Shown piece after piece: positions 46,599-55,621 of a stretch of 64,000 bases of DNA; the first letter of the stretch is position 1; each line of letters opens with the position of its first letter. The notes under the pieces are model-generated. The model saw nothing but the letters and a program-made list of their open reading frames with translations. It searched no databases and had not been told where the DNA came from. The translations under genes and the position numbers were made by a program. This DNA comes from Desmodus rotundus (lineage: Eukaryota > Chordata > Mammalia > Chiroptera > Phyllostomidae), in contig NC_071389.1 in NCBI RefSeq assembly GCF_022682495.2, positions 10,593,199-10,657,198 on the forward strand, given 5' to 3'.

Positions 46599-47342
46599 TG
46601 TATTAGTTTCCTATAGCAGCCATGAGAAATTACTACAAACTCGGTGACTTAAAACAACAGAAAGTTAACCCGGCTGGTGTGGCTCAGTGGATTGAGCACC
46701 AGACTGCAAAGCAAAGGGTATCTGGTTCAATTCCCAGTCAGGGCACAGGCCTGGGTTGCGGGCCAGGTCCCTGGTAGGGGGTACGAGAGAAGCAACTACA
46801 CAGTAATGTTTCTCTTCCTCTGTTTCTCTCTCCCTTCCCCTCTCTCTAAAAATAAATAAATAAAATCTTTAAAACATAAATAAAATGCATAAAAACAACA
46901 ACAGCATAAAAACAACAACAACAGAAAGCTACCCTCTCACCGTTCTGGAGGCCGGAGGCCCCAAGTCACACTCTCACTGGGCCAAAACCAAGGTGTCGCA
47001 GGCAGTGCTCTCTCTGGGAGCTCTGAGGGACCACCCATTCCTCCCTCTAACTTCTGGTGGCTGCCGGCACTCCTTGGCTTATGGCCAGATCTCTCCCATC
47101 TGCCGCCACCACCGTCAGAGCACCTTCTCCTACTCTGTCCACTTCCCCTGTTCTTCTCTCCTACAGTGACACCCGGGAGGGCATTTCAAGCCCACCCACA
47201 TAATCCAGGATAATCTCCCCAAGTTTAAGATCCTTAACTTAGTACCATCCCCAAAGAGCTTTTTACATTTTAAGATAACGTTTACAGGGTCCAGGGATGA
47301 AGACCTAACGTCCTTGGGGGCCGTTATTCAGCCTACTAGAGC
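46599..47342 (-). repeat. MLT1-type solo LTR, antisense, interrupted by a VES SINE
   Basis: Starts tgtattagtttcctatagca and reads ctcggtgacttaaaacaaca up to the SINE. It then resumes with accctctcaccgttctggag, taacttctggtggctgccgg, taatccaggataatctcccc and agatccttaacttagtacca. Non-coding. Confidence 0.8.
46668..46910 (+). mobile_element. VES-type SINE inserted in an MLT1 LTR
   Basis: Head acccggctggtgtggctcag, core gggcacaggcctgggttgcg, pyrimidine tail and A-rich end. Target duplication is seen as aacaacagaaagtt (46653-46666) and aacaacagaaagct on the right, partly masked by an aacaaca-rich tail. Confidence 0.92.
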
Positions 47343-47504
47343 ATGTATAGAAATGATTTGGGCCCAATCCCTCACTGTGGTTTCTCCTGGGACATAAAGA
47401 AAGAAAATGAGGTGGGGGGGGGTAGGCTTCTGTAAAGTCCCATTCTGTTATAACGTCTATGTGAAGTATTCCCTAATATATATTTTTTTCATGTAAGCCC
47501 TTCC

Positions 47505-47650
47505 ACCTCCTAGCTGTGTGACCCTAGGCAATTTATTTCACATGTCTAGGCTTCTGTCTCCTCATCTGTAATGCGGAGATACTGGTACCTACTTCATGGA
47601 TGTGTGTGGGCTTTTCCTAGTGCATGCCAAGGGTCTCTCACGGGTCTGGC
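47505..47650 (+). repeat. MIR SINE
   Basis: tcctagctgtgtgaccctag, tctaggcttctgtctcctca and tctgtaatgcggagatactg. Confidence 0.85.
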
Positions 47651-47729
47651 TCGTCATCAGTACCAAGTCCCCACTATTACTGCTGTCGTTGTCGCCTTTC
47701 TGAAACTGAAGAGCATTTTCTATATCGTA

Positions 47730-47754
47730 CACACACACACACACACACACACAC
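47730..47754 (+). repeat. (CA)n microsatellite
   Basis: About 12 uninterrupted CA units. Confidence 0.95.
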
Positions 47755-47759
47755 CCTTC

Positions 47760-48640
47760 CTGAGTGAGAGGAGTAAGTTTTTCCGCTCCGAGCCCTGGTT
47801 CTGAAACTCAGCAGTGGTGGGGGTGGGGTGGACGGCGAGCTGAAAAACTACAGTGGTAGAAGCAGGGTGTGGGTAGGGAGCTGGGGGGAGCCCCTTTGCA
47901 AAGGCACTTTTTGATCTGCTATAACTGCCACTATAGAGAATAAGATGGAATTCATTTTTATGATGAAGGAATTAATGGTTATGGAGAGAATTGGGTTCAG
48001 GTGGAAGACTTGAATCCAAAGAAGGGAATAAAGCCTTGAAATTCAAATGAAAAATTATTATATAAGCATAAAGGAAACCTATTTTACACCTGTAAGACTA
48101 AATGTATAAATATGAACCAACTGCTCCCTCTGGGAAATGGGGATTGTGCTTTTAATTCACCTAGACAAATATGCGATGCCCTCTCCCTTCCACCTATGCA
48201 TTTCAATGAAGACCTGGCACCCACGGGGGGCTCCTGGCACCCCCACACTGGCCACCTCCTCCCTGGGGCCAGGCACAAGCCCTTCTGGCTTCTCCACAGC
48301 CCCTAGGAGGAGGATGGGTTCCTGAAGCTGCGAGCTCCTTGGACAAGGTCATTTCAAAGGCTCCCTCTCAACTCTAGCGTTCTGCGGTCCTGCAGTCCCC
48401 TGCCCCCACCCTGACGACACCTGGGTCATCCTACAGTCCTCAGCATGTTTCAGCTTCATCCATCCAACCCATAGCACCTTCTGAGTGCCTGCCCTGTGTC
48501 CACCTCTGCGATCAATGCTGGGTTCATCTAGTTTACAAAAGGGGAAACTGAGGCAGCAAGCCAAAAAATGGGAGCAAGAAAGAGGACAGGCTTTGGAGTC
48601 AAGGAGGCCTAAGTTAAAACCACTTTCCTACCACTTGATA
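47760..48640. other. Intergenic sequence, no gene recognised
   Basis: An AT-rich block at 47920-48120 is followed by C-rich sequence; no repeat was assigned. Confidence 0.45.
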
Positions 48641-48649
48641 CTGTTGCAC

Positions 48650-48800
48650 TTAGAACTAGTCTCCATTTGACCTTGGACGCCGAGTCTCCGTTTCCCCCTC
48701 TGTAAAACAGAGATGCTGGTCTCCACCACACAGGGCCGCTTGGGGGATTAAAAAGGCTTGTTGTTAGATGCCTGGCACGGGGTAGGCATTCAAAAGGGCT
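48650..48800 (+). repeat. MIR SINE
   Basis: tttgaccttggacgccgagt, ccccctctgtaaaacagaga and ttagatgcctggcacggggt. Confidence 0.8.
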
Positions 48801-49063
48801 AGTTATTAATATTGGTGCCCAAGGTCAAAGAGTAATATGATCATTCAACTCAGTTCTTGATTGAGCACGCTCTGTGTTCTCCTAGCCACGGAGCCCAACC
48901 ACAGAATCGCAGAGATGAGTTCACAATGGTCCCAGGGGCCGACTGCAGAGGAAGCAAGAAGCAAGGGAGCCAGCAGGCATTGAGCGCTGACTACAGACCA
49001 AGACCAGGCATCACCACTACTTAAGACCCTGTAGATCGGCCATGTTCTGAGTCCCGTTTGAGC

Positions 49064-49087
49064 AGGCGTGTGTGTGTGTGTGTGTGT
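49064..49087 (+). repeat. (TG)n microsatellite
   Basis: About 11 TG units. Confidence 0.95.
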
Positions 49088-49197
49088 TGTATGTGGCACA
49101 TCAAAGGTTCGATATTATCAGGCAAATTGCCAGCCTCACGAGATGCAAGCCCAGGCCGCTCAAACTTTTCCTCAGTCCAGATACCTTGCTTGTATTA

Positions 49198-49330
49198 CAA
49201 TCACTCATTCATTCATTCATCCAATGAATATTGCTTGAGCATCTACTATGGAACACAGGCTACAGAAATAGAACAAGGACTCCTGCACCCAGCAAAGAGC
49301 CCTCCCTACTGAGGGGGCCCTGGATGGAGG
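49198..49330 (-). repeat. L2 LINE 3' fragment, antisense
   Basis: tcactcattcattcattcat, then tgcttgagcatctactatgg and cagaaatagaacaaggact. Confidence 0.75.
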
Positions 49331-49334
49331 AGGG

Positions 49335-52070
49335 CGCTTCCAAGGACAGAAGAAAGGACTCACCCTGCGGACCAAAGGAACCCAATTCCATCAGCTTCCT
49401 CTTAGCAACAAGCTGATGTGAGGTGGGGATCCGGCAGCATTTGATCTTTACATCCTCAGTCCCATCCCACCCCACCCCCAAAAAAGCCTGGGGGCCTGGG
49501 TGAAGAGTTAGTCTGGGTTGTGAGCTCCCCTGGAACTCACGCAGTCAGAGCTCCTGGCCAGCCAGCGCTTGGCTGCCCCGCCTTTGATTTGCTCAGTGAA
49601 AATGCTTTGCCGGTTGCATAGATGCTCAGCTGTGATAAGGTAATTGTCCAAGGGCACAGTCTACAACCCATTAACGCTGGACCCGCTGCAAATTGAACTT
49701 GGAGAAGTGATCTAAAGGGGCCAGAGAAGGCAGCCCAGTGCGATCCAACACTTGGTCTTTTGTTCAGGCGACTGGGAGCTTGGGAGGAGACTTCCAGAGG
49801 TTCCAGGAAACACATTCCCATCGCACACGCACCTCTGCCTCCTCGAATCTGTGTGTGCGCACATGCATCCTGTGTACACACGTGCATGTGTGCACATATG
49901 CACAAGTACAGTCACCCTCACCCGCTCTCGTATACTCTCCTATGGGTACATACGGGCTCTGAGCCTCACATTCCTACACGGACTCTCTGGCACACACACA
50001 CTCGCCTCCACCCTCTAGGGCACTGGGACCAGATTGGAGGGGCATTCTTCGGGGGGGGGGGTTGCTTTTCCCACACCAGAAATGGAAAGAGGGACTACTA
50101 GGCAGAGGAAAGAGTTTTCCAGATATGGGGCAACACACGGTGAAGGTGGGCTTGACTGCATTTCTGAAAGCCAGTGGGAAAGCAGTCAGCAAGAGAGCCA
50201 AGTCCACAGGAACAAGAGAAGGAGGAGGGGGAGGCAGCTTCCCAGCAGTCTGCCACCGGCCACCACCGCAGCAAGGTGGGCAAGAGAGGCATCCTGGCAG
50301 CTCCTTCTAAGCATCAACCTCACAGTGTTACTTCCAGAACTTCAGGAGCTAAGAAGCTCCCAGGACCAGCCTGAGAAGGAGAAGGAAGAAGGGAAGGAGA
50401 AAGAAGAGAGGGGGGAGGAGGAGGCAGAAGATCAAGAGGAGGAGGGAGGAGGCAGGGCCAGGAAGAAGGGAAGGAGGTGGCTAGGGAAACCCTATTGAGC
50501 AGTGGGCCTGGGAGAAGCCGGATTATTATTATTGTCGTTGGTATTTACCTTGAGAACTGGAACCCAACACACTCTGCTTTATTTTTCTGGGGAAAATGAA
50601 AACGTCAAGCCAGGAAACACTGCAGTTTCCCTTTCCTTCCTGTTCAGGTTTGGGCAGACATTTCGGGTCTCTCTTCGAAGAGAGCTACTTCTTAAGAGAC
50701 AAATAATAATAAAAGATCGGGGGAGTGTGGAAAAGGTGTTCTTTTTCAAGGGTGCCTCTTCAAACGTGGCAATGAAAAACTCCAGCCTCCAGAACCTGGA
50801 GTGAGCCTCCAGAGGGTCCTTTGTTCAAGGATATTCCATTTCGGTCCCCACCCCCTCCTCTCTCATTATCAAACATTTGAAGACTGAATAATTCCGTCTG
50901 TCGATGTGTTTGGCCCGAGCCTCTGAAAATGCAAAAGGCCCCACTGAAATGAAAACCCCAGGTTTTCAAGGTGGATTTATCACCCTTTAAAGGAAGATTT
51001 ATTGGGCAATCTTCCCCAAAGTGCTCATCACAGAGGTCTGAAATAGGGAGTGTTCTCCCCCTTGGGCCGGGAGAAGGGGCAACTGGGCACGTGGGGGCAG
51101 GGCAAAGGGAGGCCCAGTAGCGATGTGAAGTTGTCCCACACTTTCCATCATGCGCACTCCGGGGCAGGAGCAGCCAGAGAAAAGCCAGCTTCCCCAGTGA
51201 TGTCAACCTGGGGTCTGGCTCCTGATCTTCAGGCCTGTGTTCTTCTTTCCCACTTTAATTGGGTTTGGAAGGTTCAGTTTGGGAACTTGGGAGGAAGAAT
51301 TTCTATTAGCACTGTTGTCGCCCTTAGAAATGTGTGTCTGGTGGGGGGTGGGGGGATCTCAGTACAGACAGGGAGAGGTGGAGGTAGGGGCCAGCTATCT
51401 AGCCAGAGAGCACTAGCACCGGGGTGATTTCGGGGGAGGGGTGCTGAATCCGGCTGGGCTGGGTATGGAGATGCTCCTCGGGAGAGAGCCTGCGGTCGGC
51501 CGGTAGATGTGATGTGGAGCAGGGCCCCTCCCGAAGGTCTCTGCCCCACGCCATGAAGACCAAAGGGCTCTCCCAGGGATTCAGGTCTGAGTTACAGCCC
51601 AGAGAGCAATGGGGGCGGACATACCTCAGGAAACCATGGAGATGGGGGAGGCGGTGGACAAGATGAGCAGACTAAGAGAGGGAAACCACCGGGAGATGTC
51701 AGAAAGGCAAGGAGAGAGAAACAAACAAAAAGAGATGGACGAGCCCGAGAGATGTACTGGGGGGAGCAGAGAAAGAAAAGTGGTGTGTGTGTGTGTGTGT
51801 GTGTGTGTTGTGAGGTGGGGGGGAGAGAGAAGAGGGAGGGAGAAAGAGAGAGGGTGGGGTGAAGAGCTGAAGGGAAAACTTTCCAGGCCAAACCCCATCC
51901 AACCCCCGACATGCAGCTGGCACCCCTGGGCACCTACAGCAGCGACTGGAGGTCCTAGGAGCTGATTAACGTCCCTATGGGGGGAAACTGGGACTAGAAG
52001 GTGAGCAAAGGGAAATGAGAGGGGGGGAGTTTCCCCCCACCTCCAGCTGCAGCCGCCCCCATTCCCAGGT
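49335..52070. other. Proximal upstream flank of PAX7, no gene recognised
   Basis: Contains GA-rich tracts (50370-50480, 51790-51860), a poly-G run (50052-50062) and a (TG)n run (51782-51808). The block 50500-50740, with ggattattattattgtcg and acaaataataataaaagatc, is repeat-free and AT-rich. Recognisable transposons are absent for several kilobases before the promoter. Confidence 0.5.
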
Positions 52071-52079
52071 GAACCCCCC

Positions 52080-52200
52080 TTTCCCCTGCTGGATGTGAAA
52101 TTGCCATTTCACCCCGCCACACTTCTTAATTGTTGCAAAAATCATTTGTGAAATTGGTCTCCAACAGGCGAGAACGGCCACGCTCATTCCAACAGACACC
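52080..52200. promoter_or_regulatory. Candidate conserved element about 3.4 kb upstream of the PAX7 start codon
   Basis: Repeat-free sequence with ggatgtgaaattgccattt, cttcttaattgttgcaaaa and atcatttgtgaaattggtct, i.e. homeodomain- and SOX-like cores, between G-rich and C-rich flanks. Regulatory role is inferred. Confidence 0.35.
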
Positions 52201-52649
52201 CCCCTTCCTCCCCCTCGACTGCCCCGCAGGAGTCCAAGGAATCCCCAAGCTGTGAAAATGCAGGGTTGGCACAGCCAGTGCTGGTTTTGGGGGAACCAGC
52301 TGGTGTGTGTGTGTGGGGGGGTCCTCCCTTGCTACTAGACCTGCTGCTCCCAGTCAGCTGCCAAAGAGGGCAGGAACCATGCCAAGGGTCCGGTGGTCCC
52401 CCACTTGCCTGGGGTTCCAATGTAACCAGCAGCAGCTGATTGGTGGGCCCTGAATCTCAGGGTCCTGTTGTATGCTTGCCCCACCTAGTTCAGGAGACAC
52501 AGGTAACAGGAGGGACGGAGTCTTCCAGCATCCCTACCAGGTGTGCTCCAGGGCTCTTTTCTCCCAGGGGGTTTGACCAAAACACCACCTACACCTTCTT
52601 GATAGCACGTGGAGCTACGCTAAGGCAACATGAAAGGGATTCCCAAACA

Positions 52650-53190
52650 CAGACACAGAGACCCTCACTTATAAACACACAGACTCAGGCTGAACTGCAG
52701 CCTCCAGCCAACCTACACACACACCCACCTTCACCCACACACAGACACACCGGCCCTGTCCACCCACAAACACACAGACGAGGGAGATCAGTGATTGATG
52801 AACGAATTAGTGAATGCACATGTGCAACGCGTGTGTGTATTACATGTGTGTGCATACACATGTGCATGATGTGTGTGTCTATCTTCGTGTGTGCATGTAT
52901 ACATTGCACGCACGTATGCACGCCTGTGTCTGCCTATATACACATGCATGTCATATGTGCACATCCATATCTGCACTTATACGCATGTACATGTTACAAA
53001 CACATGCATATGTGTGTCTCTGTGTGCCACGTGTACGTTACATGTCTGTGTGTGCATTTACACACATGCATGTCTGTGTCTGCACGTGTGCATGTTCCTA
53101 ATGTGTGTGCATGTGTCTGAATCTGCACACATTACATGCATATGTGTGTGCCTATATCTGCATGTATATACATGTACATGAAATACATCG
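52650..53190. repeat. Long degenerate CA/TG alternating purine-pyrimidine block
   Basis: About 540 bp of cacac-, tgtgtg-, tgcatg- and acgtat-type sequence with a strand switch from CA-rich (left) to TG/CATG-rich (right). Open frames here are low complexity. Confidence 0.9.
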
Positions 53191-55358
53191 CCTCTTCTGG
53201 AGGTCAAGGCAAGCCAGACCCCCCAGCAAGAAGAGATGTAAAGGGGCTCAAGTCTAACTTCTCTTTCCCACTAGACATGCTATGGCTTCAAACTTCATCT
53301 CCCAATCTCTCCTGAGCGCCACGTGTCTAGTGGGGTGGCATCTCCAATGAAGGAAGGGAACCAGGAAACCTTGTAGGGTCCCTGCAACTCAGGCAGCCGG
53401 GAACCCTGGTGTCCCCCTTTTAAATTCTAAAGCTACTTTGCCTCCCCCTTCTCAATTCAGGGGCCACTGGAGGGGGTGGGTTTAATAGCTTTTCAATAAC
53501 CTTCATTCCTAGAGGGCCTCCCCCCACCAAAAGCCTGAGGAGCACCCCCCCTCCCTGTGCGGGGAGAGAGGAGAGAGGAGGGAGTGTGTCCCATGCTGAG
53601 AGGGCAAAGGTCACAGGTGAGGAAAAGGGGAGGGGAGGGAGCACAGTGGGGCCAGCCCGAGGAAAGCCCCCCAGGCCAAGACGAGGCTGACCCCAGCGCC
53701 AAGAGAGGGCGGGCGGGAGGCGGGCTGGTGGGGCTGGAGGCGAGTTTGGGGGCTGGGTTTATTTTATTGTATTTTGCCTCCAGCACTGGGCTGGAGACAC
53801 TCTTTCCCGGGGGAGACAAAAGGCCCGCAGTCGTGGCGTCCTGCCCCGCTGGGAGGGCGTTTCGCCCCCAGGACTCAGTGTCCGAGGCTGGGGCGTCTCG
53901 TCTCTCCAGCCCGGGAGAGCGCAGCATTTCGGAACCTCTGATCGCCCCACCCCCATTCTTGACCGTTCAATTAGGGCCCCCCCCCAAATTCTGAGCAGAG
54001 GGGCTCAGAGTGGATGAACTCAGGGTGGCAGCTAGTGCTGCCCAGCTCCACTCCTCCCGCCCATGTGGCTCCCCCGTTCCCGGGCACCCACTTGCTGTTC
54101 GGCTCCGGGGGGCAGGACTCCCTGCCGGAAAGGGGTTCTGGGTGTGGTCTGGAAGCGGGGAGAGGAGGACGGGCTCTAACTGGCTGGAGACGGGCGAGGG
54201 ACGGGGGGCGGGGAGCGGAGGAAGAGGTGCGTCCCGAACCCTGCGCAGACCCAATTCTCTGAGCTCTAGACCCTGCGGCTCAAGAGCCGACCCGGGGCTC
54301 AGACAGCAGTGCAGAGAAAGTCATAAATCCCTCCCCCGAAGTCACCTCGGCCCCACTCGAGGAGAAGTCAGTGTGTGCGTGAAATAAAGGGGAAGATGTG
54401 GCATCCAGCGGGCTCTAACCCTGGGAGGCCGGAGAAAAGGCGAGAACCCAGAGGAGCCCGCAGCCGGAGGCAGACATTCCCACGCAGCCCGACCGCCGGA
54501 GGGGCCGCGGGCGACAGGGGGCTGGGCACCTCGGGTCCGGCCCATTCGTCAAAAGGAGACACTCGGACAGCGTGGGCCCCTCTCCTTCTCCCTTCTCCCC
54601 ACCCCCGCCCGCGCCTCGGCTCCCTCTGTTTTAACGCCCAGTTCAGATTCTCCCCCCAAAACCAGGTCGAGCTGAGGATTAGAAAAGAGGAAAAAAGACA
54701 CTCGTTTTGGCGATTTCTTTTCGTTCTTGGTTCTCGGCTCCCTTCCGCCGCGGCCCCCTGCCCTCCGCATAAATAAAGGAAAGTCCGAACCTATCAGACG
54801 CCGTCTGCTGCCTCCCCCTCCTCGCGCTCCGGTGGAGCACTTCTGCACAACTTACCCGAGAACCACTCGCCCCCTCGCCATCTCTCGTCACCCCCGTCGC
54901 CTCCCCTCAAGCCCCGAAACCTGAGAGGCACCTTCCTCCCTCCCCGAGGAGGGTTCTGGGGGCGGGGGTGTGAAAGCGGGTGTGCAAGGGAGTAGCGAGT
55001 GTGGTCTGGAGAAAGGCGTGCACAGCAGTGCGGAGAGGAGGGGGGCGCGCGAGCGAGAGAATAAATATATAAATAAATACGAAAAAGAATCCACCCCGCA
55101 GCCTCTCCGGCTCAGAACTTCGGCCGGGAGCGCGAGGGCGCGGCGCTCGCCCGTCCCACCAGGCTGGGGCCGCGACTCCGGCCGCGTCCCCCGGGTCTGC
55201 CCGGCGCGGCCGCCCGCGCAACTTCTGGCGGAGCGGAGCGGGCACGGGCGCACTTGGGGTTGGAGTGTTTGTTTGTGTGAACTTCCTCGTCGCCACCTTC
55301 CCTCCCCCCAACCTCCGCCTCCCCCTCCCCCCCCCCAGCTTCTGGACGCGCAGACTGC

Positions 55359-55383
55359 AGGCGGGGGTGGGGGGGTGGGGTAG
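55359..55383 (+). promoter_or_regulatory. Candidate G-quadruplex in the PAX7 leader
   Basis: Four or more G-runs of at least three with 1-base loops (gcgggggtgggggggtgggg) lie on the coding strand about 155 bp before the ATG. If transcribed, the RNA could fold into a quadruplex that affects translation. Structure and function are inferred. Confidence 0.5.
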
Positions 55384-55416
55384 GCACTGTGCAGGGAGGG
55401 GAGCGGGAAGAGGTTT

Positions 55417-55466
55417 TAAAAAAAAGGAGGAGAAGAAGAAGAAGAAGGAGGAAAGAAAGAGATCGC
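55417..55466 (+). repeat. GA/GAA-rich purine tract before the PAX7 start codon
   Basis: An almost pure purine run of A8 followed by repeated gga/gaa triplets, ending about 70 bp upstream of the ATG. It could bind GAGA-type factors or form triplex DNA. Confidence 0.7.
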
Positions 55467-55536
55467 AGCAGGGGTGAAGGGAACGGACGGGAAGCGGTTT
55501 TTGCCGACTCCGGACTCGTCCCCCGCGGGCGCGAGG

Positions 55537-55621
55537 ATGGCGGCCCTTCCCGGCACGGTACCGAGGATGATGCGGCCGGCTCCCGGGCAGAACTACCCAC
55601 GCACGGGGTTCCCTCTGGAAG
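55537..55621 (+). CDS. PAX7: PAX7 coding exon 1
   Basis: Encodes residues 1-28 plus the first base of codon 29, starting [20 protein letters not shown] and ending FPLE. The start ATG has a strong context, A at -3 and G at +4. It is the first ATG on the + strand after 54395, which supports the start. A frame remains open for 21 codons upstream (from 55474) but begins with GTG, so it is not taken as a start. The donor is gaag|GTAAGAG. The split codon joins exon 2 as GTG (Val29). This N-terminal tail precedes the paired domain. Confidence 0.97.

Larger units (their letters stand above)
54396..55536 (+). promoter_or_regulatory. PAX7: PAX7 promoter and 5' leader region
   Basis: The 1.1 kb before the start codon has no ATG on the + strand, which suits a long leader read by scanning. 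The transcription start cannot be fixed from sequence. AT-rich TATA-like patches lie at 54768-54778 (cataaataaa) and 55060-55080 (ataaatatataaataaa). A pyrimidine tract at 55300-55338 ends in cag and could be core-promoter sequence or an acceptor for an upstream non-coding exon. A G-run cluster and a GA-rich tract follow before the ATG. Confidence 0.65.

Noticed and set aside
55474..55536. In-frame N-terminal extension of PAX7
   Set aside because: It begins with GTG, not ATG. The ATG at 55537 has a strong context and matches the known PAX7 N-terminus.
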